From assembly GCF_030704685.1 (NCBI RefSeq), contig NZ_JAUZDX010000006.1:1-64000 (forward strand): DNA of 64,000 nt, written 5' to 3'. Below are positions 1-7,667 of the stretch, piece after piece. The DNA is from Acidovorax sp. A1169 (GTDB taxonomy: Bacteria; Pseudomonadota; Gammaproteobacteria; Burkholderiales; Burkholderiaceae_C). The notes beneath the pieces were generated by a model. The model saw nothing but the letters and a program-made list of their open reading frames with translations, ran no database searches and was not told the DNA's origin. The number at the start of each line of letters is the position of its first letter. The first letter of the stretch is position 1. The position numbers were made by a program, and so were the translations under genes.

Positions 1-911
1 GATGCTCCGCCTTCAATTTGCATTGCTTCTCTGATGAGGGCATCATTCGAGATGACTGCAGTGTTGGACGAATATTTTCCTTGTCGAACTGCAACATTGA
101 CCTTCCAGCCATCTGACGCCATGGCTGATAGTTTTTCGGGATAGCCGATTTCAAAGCTTGAATAATTGAATTTTGTGAAGTCTCCAAGTCGGCAAAGAAA
201 GTTTTCCGCTGGATCGTCTAAATCCTCCCAAGGGATTTTGCTTGTTTTGATGAATTTTTTTAGTTTTTTAGGGTTTTGATAATTTACTGGTGATGAGAAC
301 ACAAAATATGCCCCGTAGGGGTGAATTACTGTTGAATTACCCCCTGAGTAGTCGGTTGTTAGTATTGCAAAATCAAGTATTGATGCCTTTTGGGCGGCGA
401 TAGAAAGTGGGTTGAGTGCTTTTTCGCGATCTTCTTTGTTTTCAAATAAATGAACTTGATGAGCTCTTTCAATTTTCAAAGGCTCGACTTCCTCTTGTGG
501 TATAAATTGACTAACTTTATTAATTTCGCCATCTTGATTTGCGGAAATGACTAAGCCGATGGTAGAGATATTTGTTGCCCTTAAATATTCTGAAAAAGGA
601 GTGCTTAGCTCATGCCATTCGGTTGAGACAAGAATTGCTCGAATGTTGTGTATTTTTATACCGAGTGAGGAGGTTAGCAGTGTTGAGTATTTTGTTAGTT
701 CGTGAAGTGCCGCTCTGGCTGCCTCGTTGCTTCTTTTTATTTCTATTATAGTAAAATGCCCTAAACTATCTTTTGCTAAAATATCAATAAAGCCGCCAGC
801 TCCTAAATTGTTCTGAATGTAAAATTCTTTTTTGACGAGGAGCATTCCTTCTTCTATAATTTTGAGATTTTCGCTTAAATAATCTCTAATTCGTGATTCG
901 TGTTGGTTCAA
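1..911 (-). CDS. NucS/DUF91-like PD-(D/E)XK nuclease, 3'-partial
   Basis: The reading frame stays open from about position 923 to the window edge, so the C-terminus lies outside. The N-terminal region has the NucS/DUF91 layout: a helix with RDYLSENLKIIEEG, then GGFIDILAKD, then IIEIKR, giving candidate catalytic residues D43, E57 and K59 (numbered from the TTG at 911). This is the D...ExK core of restriction-like endonucleases; in this family such proteins cut DNA or branched DNA. The rest (about 240 residues) was not recognised. There is no ATG near the start: TTG at 911 or TTG at 923 are the candidates, and 911 has a weak GGA upstream. Base composition is far more AT-rich than every other gene here, pointing to horizontal transfer. 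A role in phage defence is possible but inferred from fold and composition only. Confidence 0.7.
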   Translation of the reverse strand, partial: MNQHESRIRDYLSENLKIIEEGMLLVKKEFYIQNNLGAGGFIDILAKDSLGHFTIIEIKRSNEAARAALHELTKYSTLLTSSLGIKIHNIRAILVSTEWHELSTPFSEYLRATNISTIGLVISANQDGEINKVSQFIPQEEVEPLKIERAHQVHLFENKEDREKALNPLSIAAQKASILDFAILTTDYSGGNSTVIHPYGAYFVFSSPVNYQNPKKLKKFIKTSKIPWEDLDDPAENFLCRLGDFTKFNYSSFEIGYPEKLSAMASDGWKVNVAVRQGKYSSNTAVISNDALIREAMQIEGGA

Positions 912-1205
912 GGTGGTATCCAATGCAATTTTAGTTACAGTGATTCAGTATGGGTATAACGCTTGAATTCTGGTGGGGCTCTTAAATCAAAAATGGTCGC
1001 AGTCACGCTATAAAATCAATAAATTAAGCATTGAAAAATGGTTTGAGAAGTCCCTCTTGGCTAAACCGCAGGAATAAATCTACGATACCTGAATTTGCAT
1101 ACATCAGCCAGAATTTTTTGCACTCAAGCCAATGATTTACGCCTGCACAGAGCCAATATTCGGAAGGCTTGAGGGATGCCCAGACATAGACGTCTGGCTT
1201 TTTGC
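912..1205. other. AT-rich intergenic stretch at the edge of the acquired segment
   Basis: About 290 bases without a recognisable gene. It remains AT-rich to about position 1130, after which composition rises to the genome level at the GST gene. No tRNA, integrase or clear direct repeat that would mark an attachment site was seen. Confidence 0.5.
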
Positions 1206-1847
1206 TTATCCCAGCAATGGCACCAGATCCGGATCCCCCTTTGCCAGCGCGCGCTGGTACGCCGGCCGCGCGCCAATGCGTTGCAGGTAGGCGCGGATGT
1301 TCGGATACGGCGCAAGGTCCAGCGGCTGGAACAGCCGCATGGTGGTGAGCGAGAACACGCTCATTACATCGGCGGCCGTGAACTCCTGCCCTGCGAAATA
1401 GGGCACCTCGCTCAGGCGGGCCTCCACCAGCGCCAGCACCCGATCGAGCCGCAGCTGCGCGTTCTGCTGCACCGGGTGGTCCGCCGGCAACTGGGCGCGG
1501 TTGACCACCATCATGCGGCCCAGCACGGGCATCAGGTTGCCGTTGGAGAAGTGGAACCAGTACAGGAACGCCGCGTAGTCCGCATGGTCCGGCGAGAGCT
1601 TGAGGCGGCCGCCGCCGTGCCTGGCGATGATGTACTCGACGATGGCGGCCGACTCGGCCAGCAGCAGGCCACCGTCTTCGATGACCGGCGCGGCGCCCAG
1701 CGGGTGCAGTGCCCTGAGTTCGGGCGGCGAGAGGCGCGTGACGGCATCGCGTGTGTAGTGCACCAATTCATAGGGCAGGCACAGTTCTTCGCAGAGCCAG
1801 ACGATGCGTTCGGACTGGGAGTGGCCGAGGTGGTGGATTTTGAGCAT
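1206..1847 (-). CDS. Glutathione S-transferase family protein
   Basis: A 213-residue protein of normal GST length. The N-terminal thioredoxin-like half starts MLKIHHLGHSQSERIVWLCEE, carries the cis-proline region GAAPVIEDGG and the glutathione-binding LAESAAIVEYI. The C-terminal helical half contains FTAADVMSVF, the usual N-capping box motif. It should be cytosolic and conjugate glutathione to electrophiles or reduce peroxides; the substrate cannot be told from sequence. It is transcribed alone, toward the AT-rich segment, and its stop lies just beside a small hairpin. ATG start, first Met of the frame consistent with the family N-terminus. Confidence 0.9.
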   Translation of the reverse strand: MLKIHHLGHSQSERIVWLCEELCLPYELVHYTRDAVTRLSPPELRALHPLGAAPVIEDGGLLLAESAAIVEYIIARHGGGRLKLSPDHADYAAFLYWFHFSNGNLMPVLGRMMVVNRAQLPADHPVQQNAQLRLDRVLALVEARLSEVPYFAGQEFTAADVMSVFSLTTMRLFQPLDLAPYPNIRAYLQRIGARPAYQRALAKGDPDLVPLLG

Positions 1848-2059
1848 GGGGAGTGGATGCGGGGGCAGGATTGAAAGTGTCGAAAGGCAGCCGGATCGGA
1901 GTGGTGGGTGTGCAAAAGTTTCTGGTTCCTGGCCTTTTTAGGGGGTAGCACCAATCCCATTCTGTGCCAATCCGATCAAGCGGGTGTCCTACAGTGACCG
2001 CTTTGCGGGCAGGGCATGGACACGACACACTGGCCGCTTTTCCCACACAGGAGACCTGC

Positions 2060-2542
2060 ATGCCTACCGCCAAGAACACCGTCTGCATCTGGTACGACAG
2101 CGAAGCCGAGGCCGCTGCCAATTTCTATGCCCAGACCTTCCCGGACAGCAAGGTGACTGCGGTGCACCAGGCGCCCTCGGACTTCCCGGGCGGCGGCAAG
2201 AAGGGCAATGTGCTGACGGTGGAATTCACCGTCGCCGGCATCCCCTGCATCGGCCTCAACGGCGGCCCGCAGTTCAAGCACAGCGAGGCCTTCTCGTTCC
2301 AGATCGCCACCGATGACCAGGCCGAGACCGACCGCCTGTGGAACGCCATCGTCGGCAGCGGCGGGCAGGAGAGCCAGTGCGGCTGGTGCAAGGACCGCTG
2401 GGGCATCAACTGGCAGATCACCCCGCGCGTGTTGACCGATGCCATGGCCCAGGGCGGCGAGGTGGCCAAGCGTGCCTTCCAGGCCATGATGCCGATGAGA
2501 AAGATCGATGTCGCAGCGATAGAAAAGGCCGTTCGCGGCTGA
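2060..2542 (+). CDS. VOC family protein, PhnB/3-demethylubiquinone methyltransferase-like
   Basis: A 160-residue single-domain protein of the glyoxalase/VOC fold, subgroup PF06983 (PhnB-like). Family marks are the N-terminal IWYDSEAEAAANFYAQTFPDS, the central IPCIGLNGGPQFKHSEAFSF and the C-terminal CGWCKDRWGINWQITP. The start is the ATG at 2060 because an AGGAGA ribosome site sits 7 bases upstream; an in-frame start at 1964 would add residues unlike the family. Members are small cytosolic proteins usually of unknown substrate despite the methyltransferase name. It stands alone, with a 196-base gap before the MFS gene. Confidence 0.85.
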   Translation: MPTAKNTVCIWYDSEAEAAANFYAQTFPDSKVTAVHQAPSDFPGGGKKGNVLTVEFTVAGIPCIGLNGGPQFKHSEAFSFQIATDDQAETDRLWNAIVGSGGQESQCGWCKDRWGINWQITPRVLTDAMAQGGEVAKRAFQAMMPMRKIDVAAIEKAVRG

Positions 2543-2597
2543 GCCTGACCGCGTGCAGGTTCGTTGGCGCATCGGGAAATATTTTTCTCCGGTGCGG

Positions 2598-2627
2598 TTG
2601 ACGGGCAGCGAAACACCACGCCATAAT
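2598..2627 (+). promoter_or_regulatory. Candidate sigma-70 promoter for the MFS gene
   Basis: TTGACG at 2598-2603 and CATAAT at 2622-2627 with an 18-base spacer, about 110 bases before the MFS start. Predicted from pattern only. Confidence 0.4.
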
Positions 2628-2738
2628 CCGCCCGCAGCTGCCAGCCAGCCTGTCGTAAGCGTTACCGTCATCCAACGCGTCCTTTGTCGAGAGGAGCCCA
2701 GTAAGGGCGTGTCTCGGCGTTTTAAAGGCGCGCTCTCC

Positions 2739-3986
2739 ATGACGTCACGCATTTCGCATTCTTCTTCTTCTCCATCCCCCTCCGCTTCTTCCGTAGTTCG
2801 CCCGCTCGGGTCCGTTTCTGCACCTGCGCCTGCCTTGTTCGCGGCGCTGGCACCGGTGGCGCTGGCGGTCTTCCTCGGTTTTCTGTCCATCAGCATTCCG
2901 CTCGGCGCACTGGCGCTGGAGGTGCGCGACCACCTGGGCTTTGGCGCGGCCACGGTAGGCTGGGCCATCGGCCTGCAGTCGCTTGCCACGTTGCTCACGC
3001 GCCACCAGGCGGGCACGCTCTGCGACCAGCGCGGGCCGCGTTTTGCCGTGTTGCTGGGCCTGCCGCTCACGGCCTGCTCGGGGCTGGCCTATGTGCTGGC
3101 CAGTGTGCTGCCCTTCGGCGCTGCAGCCAGCCTGGCGGTGGTGATCCTCGGCCGGCTGGTGGCGGGCCTCGGTGAAAGCCTGTTCCTCACCGGCCTCATG
3201 AGCTGGGGCATTGCGCGCGTGGGGCCGGCGCGCACGGGCTCCGTGATGTCCTGGGTGGGCATTGCCATCTATGCCGCGCTGGGCCTGGGCGCACCGCTGG
3301 GGCTGGCGGTGCAGCCATCCTTCGGCTTTGCCGGCGTGGGCGTGCTCGCGCTGATCACACCGCTGCTGGCCTGGGCCATTGCGCTGCGGCTGCCGGCCGT
3401 GCCAGCCTCGGGCGGGCAGCAGCGCGTGCCGTTCCACCGCGTGCTGGGCCTCATCTGGCGGCCGGGCCTGGTGCTGGCGCTGGCCACCGTGCCGTATGCA
3501 GCCATGGCTGCGTTCCTCACCCTCAGTTACGCGGCCCACGGCTGGGCCCATGCGGGCACGGCGCTGCTGGGTTTCAGCGCGGCCTACATCCTCGTGCGCC
3601 TGGTGGGCTCGGGCCTGCCGGACCGCTTGGGTGCCACGGCCGTGGCCGTAGGTTCGCTGGCCTTCGAGGCTGTGGGCCAGGTGCTGATCTGGCAGGCGGG
3701 CAACCCCGCCATGGCGGTGCTGGGCGCCACGCTCACTGGCCTGGGCTTCTCGCTGGTGTTCCCGGCCATGGGCGTGCTGGCCACGCGCTCGGTGCCGCCC
3801 GAGCAGCGCGGCCGCGCGGTGGGCAACTTCATCGCCTTTGCCGACATTGCGCTAGGCGTGACGGGGCCGGTGGTGGGCATGGCGACACACTGGTTCGGCA
3901 TCGGCACGGCCTTTCTGGTGGGGGCAGCGGCCACGTGCGTGGCACTGGCGCTGCTGGCTACCGTGCGCCTGGGGCGCAGTACGTAG
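2739..3986 (+). CDS. MFS transporter (YhhS/YfcJ-like efflux permease)
   Basis: A 415-residue inner-membrane protein with about 12 hydrophobic segments. Between helices 2 and 3 there is the loop RHQAGTLCDQRGPRFAVLLG, a good match to the MFS signature (D-R-x-G-R/P-x). The C-terminal half has another loop (VPPEQRGRAVGNFIAFADIALGV region). Overall layout resembles the arabinose-efflux/YhhS group that exports small molecules by proton antiport; the substrate is unknown. Start is placed at the ATG at 2739; an upstream in-frame start would add about 60 hydrophilic residues uncommon in the family. The Ser/Pro-rich first 30 residues are probably cytosolic. Convergent with the LacI regulator, 17 bases apart. 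Confidence 0.8.
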   Translation: MTSRISHSSSSPSPSASSVVRPLGSVSAPAPALFAALAPVALAVFLGFLSISIPLGALALEVRDHLGFGAATVGWAIGLQSLATLLTRHQAGTLCDQRGPRFAVLLGLPLTACSGLAYVLASVLPFGAAASLAVVILGRLVAGLGESLFLTGLMSWGIARVGPARTGSVMSWVGIAIYAALGLGAPLGLAVQPSFGFAGVGVLALITPLLAWAIALRLPAVPASGGQQRVPFHRVLGLIWRPGLVLALATVPYAAMAAFLTLSYAAHGWAHAGTALLGFSAAYILVRLVGSGLPDRLGATAVAVGSLAFEAVGQVLIWQAGNPAMAVLGATLTGLGFSLVFPAMGVLATRSVPPEQRGRAVGNFIAFADIALGVTGPVVGMATHWFGIGTAFLVGAAATCVALALLATVRLGRST

Positions 3987-4003
3987 CGCCGTGCACCCAG
4001 AGG

Positions 4004-5017
4004 TTACTCCGCATCCACCGACGTGGAGCGCCGCTCGATCAGCCGAAATCCCAGGTCCACAATGGGCTGCGCCACCGCTTCGCCATTGCAGCGCGCCATG
4101 ATGAGCTGCGCGGCCAGACGGCCGATCTCGGGGCCGTCCACGTGCACGGTGGTGATCGATGGCAGCATGTGCGCGCCGAACTCGGCGTTGCCGAAGCCGA
4201 CCACGGCCAGGTCCTCGGGCACACGCAGGCCGCGGGCCTGGGCCTCGACCAGCACGCCGTGGGCCAGGGTGTCGGAGCTGCAGCACACGGCCTGCAGCCC
4301 TGGTTCCTTGTCCAGCAGTTCGGCCAGTGCGCGGCGGCCCAGGGCCAGGCTGCTGGGGGCGGGCACCACGGCGGTGGGCACGTCGTCGCGGCCCAAGGTG
4401 GCCAGAAAGCCTTCGCGGCGCAGCATGGCGCGGTGGTCGCTGCCGGTGGCGATGCCCACCTTGTGCCAGCCGCGCGAGAGGAAGTAACCGGCCACCGCAC
4501 CACCCACCTTGAGGTGCGAAAAGCCGATCACCATGTCCACCGGCCGGTCGCTCAGGTCCCAGGTTTCCACCACGGGGATGCCGGATCGCCTGAGCCGGTC
4601 GCGTGCTTTTTGCGACTGCACCAGGCCGGTCATCACGATGCCGTCCGGCTGGCGGCTGATCATGGTGTTGAGCACAGCCTCCTCGCGCTCGGCGTCGTAG
4701 TTGGTCTGCCCCACGATGACCTGGTAACCGCCAGCGGCCAGCGCCGAGGTGAGGGTCTGCACGGTGGGCAAAAATTGCGATACCGACAGCGCCGGCACGA
4801 TGGCCGCCACCATGCGGCTGCGTTTTGACTTGAGGCCGCCCGCCAGCAGGTTGGGAATATAGCCCGTGGCCTCCACGGCCTCGCGCACCCTGGCGATGGT
4901 CTTGTCCGACACCACGCCCGGGTTGCTCAGCGCGCGCGACGCGGTGATGAGCGACACGCCCGCGACCTTGGCCACATCGTGCAGGGTGACGGGCTTGTGA
5001 GGGGAGGGGGTGTTCAT
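4004..5017 (-). CDS. LacI-family repressor, GntR subgroup, of the aldarate locus
   Basis: A 337-residue protein. Residues about 9-60 are the LacI helix-turn-helix (TLHDVAKVAGVSLITASRAL, then hinge-helix PNLLAGGLKSKRS). The remainder is a periplasmic-binding-protein-like effector domain with GFGNAEFGAHMLPSITTVHV near the end. It closely resembles GntR-type regulators that sense sugar acids. It is divergent from the Bug receptor gene, and the gap between them carries two related palindromes beginning AATGACAACG, which are the likely binding sites. Inferred role: repression of the downstream galactarate/talarate genes, released by a sugar acid or its breakdown product. Start at the ATG at 5017 fits the family length; an open frame continues upstream but without homology. 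Confidence 0.85.
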   Translation of the reverse strand: MNTPSPHKPVTLHDVAKVAGVSLITASRALSNPGVVSDKTIARVREAVEATGYIPNLLAGGLKSKRSRMVAAIVPALSVSQFLPTVQTLTSALAAGGYQVIVGQTNYDAEREEAVLNTMISRQPDGIVMTGLVQSQKARDRLRRSGIPVVETWDLSDRPVDMVIGFSHLKVGGAVAGYFLSRGWHKVGIATGSDHRAMLRREGFLATLGRDDVPTAVVPAPSSLALGRRALAELLDKEPGLQAVCCSSDTLAHGVLVEAQARGLRVPEDLAVVGFGNAEFGAHMLPSITTVHVDGPEIGRLAAQLIMARCNGEAVAQPIVDLGFRLIERRSTSVDAE

Positions 5018-5225
5018 GGGGGAGGGCAATGCAATGGCAAGGGTGTGGCGAGTGGGGCCATACCCTACCAAAAATCCCGGGAGGCCCCCGCACTGGCAGG
5101 GTGGCGCGTGGCGCGGTGACGACGGGTTAGGGGGGCTCTCGCTGGCGGAGCCGATGGGCGTGCGGGCGGTGGTTTGCGGCCCTGGCAGGCCTGTCTTCTT
5201 CGGGCAAACCCTGATCCGAATCGGG

Positions 5226-5254
5226 TTGACGGTACAAAATGACAACGATATCAT
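5226..5254 (+). promoter_or_regulatory. Candidate promoter of the aldarate operon
   Basis: TTGACG at 5226-5231 and TATCAT at 5249-5254 with a 17-base spacer. The -10 hexamer lies inside the first operator, so bound repressor would block polymerase. Pattern-based prediction. Confidence 0.5.
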
Positions 5255-5255
5255 T
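5238..5255. promoter_or_regulatory. LacI-type operator O1
   Basis: AATGACAACGATATCATT, an 18-base imperfect palindrome whose left half is identical to that of the second operator at 5340-5357. The two centres are 102 bases apart, a spacing that would allow looping by a tetramer. Confidence 0.7.
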
Positions 5256-5339
5256 TGCGCCGGACTGTGGCAATGAGCAGCTGGTGGGTGCGACAAACCA
5301 ACATATAAATAGCATCCAACCATTCTGCTCTGGCAATGA

Positions 5340-5357
5340 AATGACAACGTTGTCATT
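5340..5357. promoter_or_regulatory. LacI-type operator O2
   Basis: AATGACAACGTTGTCATT is a perfect 18-base palindrome with the central CG typical of LacI-family operators. It lies 92 bases before the Bug receptor start and 323 bases before the repressor start. Confidence 0.8.
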
Positions 5358-5448
5358 ATTGACTGTGCCATCAGACCTTTTCCCCCAAGGCCACAGCAAC
5401 TGCGCGGGCAGGCCATCAGGACCATTTTCATAAAGAAGGAGACAACGC

Positions 5449-6408
5449 ATGAAGAAGACACTCACCGCCCTATGCATCGGCCTGGCGGCCCTGGCATCGC
5501 ACGCGCAGACCTGGCCCGACAAGTCGGTGACGCTGGTCGTGCCGTTCCCGCCCGGAGGCTCCACCGACCAGGTGGCACGCGCCGTGGGCCCGCTGCTCAC
5601 CAACAAGTTCAAGCAGTCCTTTCTGGTGGAGAACAAGGCCGGTGCCACGGGCACCATCGGCGCCACCTTCGTCAAGCGCGCACCGGCCGATGGCTACACC
5701 TTCCTGGTCACCTCGTTGGGCCCGCTGGTCATCACGCCGCACCTGCTCAAGGGCATGCAGTACGACCCGCTCAAGGATTTCGACCTGATCACCGTGGCCG
5801 TGCAGTCGCCCAATGTGCTGGTCGTGCCCACCAATTCGCCGTTCAAGACAGTGGCCGACGTGATCGCCAGCCTCAAGGCCAACCCCGGCAAGCTCACCTT
5901 TGCCTCGGCTGGCAACGGCTCCAGCGACCACCTGACGGCAGAGCTGTTCTGGCAGCAGACGGGCACCACCGCCATCCATGTGCCCTACAAGGGTGGCGCC
6001 CCTGCGCATACCGACATCATGGGCGGGCAGGTGGATGCCTCGTTCCAGAACGTCAACTCGGTGGTGCAGTACATCAAGGGCGGCAAGATGCGCGCCCTGG
6101 CCGTCACCAGCGCCGCGCGCTCGCCCGTGCTGCCCGATGTGCCCACCCTGACCGAAGCCGGCGTGAAGAACGTCGTGGTCACCTCCTGGCAGGCCATCGT
6201 CGCGCCCAAGGGCTTGCCGCCCGCCGTGCGCGAAAAGGCCCACGCCGCGTTCGCCGAGGCGCTGAACGACCCGAAGGTGAAGGACCAGTTCGTCGGCATC
6301 GGCTTCGAGATGGTGGTCAACACCCCGGCCCAGTTCGCGGACTTCCAGAAGAAGGAATACGCGCGCTGGAAGACGGTGATCGAGACCGGAAAAATTTCCA
6401 TCGACTGA
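5449..6408 (+). CDS. Bug/TctC-type periplasmic solute-binding protein
   Basis: A 319-residue extracytoplasmic receptor. Residues 1-19 form a Sec signal peptide (MKKTLTALCIGLAALASHA, cut before QTWPDK). The mature part has the Bug signatures VVPFPPGGSTDQVARAVGP, VENKAGATGTIG and VPYKGGAPAHTDIMGGQVD. In the tripartite tricarboxylate transporter family such proteins capture organic acids and pass them to TctAB; no TctA or TctB gene is present nearby, which is common because Bug genes outnumber permeases in Comamonadaceae. Its place as first gene behind the LacI operators suggests it binds galactarate, talarate or a lactone. An AAGGAGA ribosome site precedes the start. Confidence 0.9.
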   Translation: MKKTLTALCIGLAALASHAQTWPDKSVTLVVPFPPGGSTDQVARAVGPLLTNKFKQSFLVENKAGATGTIGATFVKRAPADGYTFLVTSLGPLVITPHLLKGMQYDPLKDFDLITVAVQSPNVLVVPTNSPFKTVADVIASLKANPGKLTFASAGNGSSDHLTAELFWQQTGTTAIHVPYKGGAPAHTDIMGGQVDASFQNVNSVVQYIKGGKMRALAVTSAARSPVLPDVPTLTEAGVKNVVVTSWQAIVAPKGLPPAVREKAHAAFAEALNDPKVKDQFVGIGFEMVVNTPAQFADFQKKEYARWKTVIETGKISID

Positions 6409-6414
6409 TGCATT

Positions 6415-6443
6415 GCGACCCCAAGGCGAAGTCTTGGGGTCGC
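6415..6443 (+). terminator. Intercistronic hairpin after the Bug receptor gene
   Basis: A perfect 11-bp stem, GCGACCCCAAG (6415-6425) with CTTGGGGTCGC (6433-6443), loop of 7 bases. It is followed by GATTTCATT rather than a true T-run, so partial termination or protection of the upstream message from decay is more likely than full termination. Confidence 0.6.
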
Positions 6444-6473
6444 GATTTCATTGTTGCTTCGTAGCCCCAGCCC

Positions 6474-7625
6474 ATGACTTCCTCCACCCCCTCCACCGCC
6501 AGCGACTCCATCGCCTGGGTCCGCGTTTCTTCGTGCTACCTGCCGCTGGCCAACCCGATCAGCGACGCCAAAGTGCTCACCGGCCGCCAGAAGCCGATGA
6601 CCGAGATCGCGATGCTCTTCGCCGAGATCGAAACCAAGGACGGCCACAAGGGCCTGGGGCTGAGCTACTCCAAGCGCGCGGGCGGGCCGGGGCAGTTTGC
6701 CCACGCCAAGGAGATCGCGCCCGCGCTGATAGGGGAGGACCCGAGCGACATCTCGCGCCTGTGGACCAAGCTGTGCTGGGCCGGGGCCTCGGTGGGGCGC
6801 AGCGGCATGTCCACCCAGGCCATCGGTGCCTTCGACGTGGCGCTGTACGACCTCAAGGCGCGGCGCGCGGGGCTGTCACTGTCCAAGCTCCTGGGCTCGC
6901 AGCGCGACTCGGTGCAGTGCTACAACACCTCCGGCGGCTTCCTGCACACGCCTATCGACCAACTGGTGGTGAACGCGGGGGCCTCCATCGAGCGCGGCAT
7001 CGGCGGCATCAAGCTCAAGGTCGGCCAGCCCGACCGGGCGCTGGACATCACGCGCGTGGAGACCGTGCGCAAGCACCTGGGCGAGCAGGTGCCGCTGATG
7101 GTGGACGCCAACCAGCAGTGGGACCGCCCCACCGCGCAGCGCATGTGCCGCATCTTCGAAGAATTCAACCTGGTGTGGATCGAGGAGCCGCTTGACGCCT
7201 ACGACTTCGAAGGCCACGCCGCGCTGGCTGCGACCTTTGACACACCCATCGCCACGGGCGAGATGCTGACCAGTGCCGCCGAGCATGGCGAGCTGATACG
7301 CCACCGCGCGGCCGACTACCTGATGCCCGATGCACCGCGCGTGGGCGGCATCACGCCCTTCCTCAAGATCGCGTCGCAGGCCGAGCACGCCGGCCTGAGC
7401 CTGGGCCCGCATTTCGCGATGGAACTGCACGTGCACCTGGCCGCGGTGTATGCCACCGAGCCCTGGGTGGAGCATTTCGACTGGCTGGAGCCGCTGTTCA
7501 ACGAGCGCCTGGAGATCAAGGACGGCCACATGCTCGTGCCCACGCGCCCTGGCCTGGGCCTGAGCCTGAGCGAGCAGGCGCGCGCCTGGACGCGCGAGAC
7601 GGCAGAGGCAGGCCAGAGGCAATGA
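6474..7625 (+). CDS. L-talarate/galactarate dehydratase (enolase superfamily, MR subgroup)
   Basis: A 383-residue protein of the mandelate racemase/muconate lactonizing family. The capping domain is residues ~15-140, followed by the (beta/alpha)7 barrel. Visible catalytic residues: K180 and K182 (GGIKLKVGQP), Mg ligands D211 (MVDANQQW), E237 (WIEEPL) and E263 (IATGEM), and H313 (LGPHFAMELHVH). The spacing K–D 29, D–E 26, E–E 26, E–H 50 equals that of Salmonella TalrD/GalrD (K197, D226, E252, E278, H328), supporting dehydration of L-talarate or galactarate to 5-keto-4-deoxy-glucarate. The pairing with GarD two genes along agrees. No strong ribosome site is visible; the ATG at 6474 is the first Met. 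Confidence 0.85.
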   Translation: MTSSTPSTASDSIAWVRVSSCYLPLANPISDAKVLTGRQKPMTEIAMLFAEIETKDGHKGLGLSYSKRAGGPGQFAHAKEIAPALIGEDPSDISRLWTKLCWAGASVGRSGMSTQAIGAFDVALYDLKARRAGLSLSKLLGSQRDSVQCYNTSGGFLHTPIDQLVVNAGASIERGIGGIKLKVGQPDRALDITRVETVRKHLGEQVPLMVDANQQWDRPTAQRMCRIFEEFNLVWIEEPLDAYDFEGHAALAATFDTPIATGEMLTSAAEHGELIRHRAADYLMPDAPRVGGITPFLKIASQAEHAGLSLGPHFAMELHVHLAAVYATEPWVEHFDWLEPLFNERLEIKDGHMLVPTRPGLGLSLSEQARAWTRETAEAGQRQ

Positions 7626-7667
7626 CGCACCTGCGGTAGATTGAGCAAAACAGCACAGAGAACCCCC

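Larger units (their letters stand above)
5018..5448. other. Divergent control region between the LacI regulator and the Bug receptor gene
   Basis: A 431-base stretch without a gene. The half nearer the receptor gene holds two LacI-type palindromes and a candidate promoter; the half nearer the regulator is GC-rich and shows nothing recognisable. Confidence 0.6.

Noticed and set aside
1180..1203. Hairpin CCAGAC–6–GTCTGG followed by five T on the plus strand
   Set aside because: No plus-strand gene precedes it, and on the minus strand, where the GST gene ends, there is no T-run. Kept only as a possible weak bidirectional structure.
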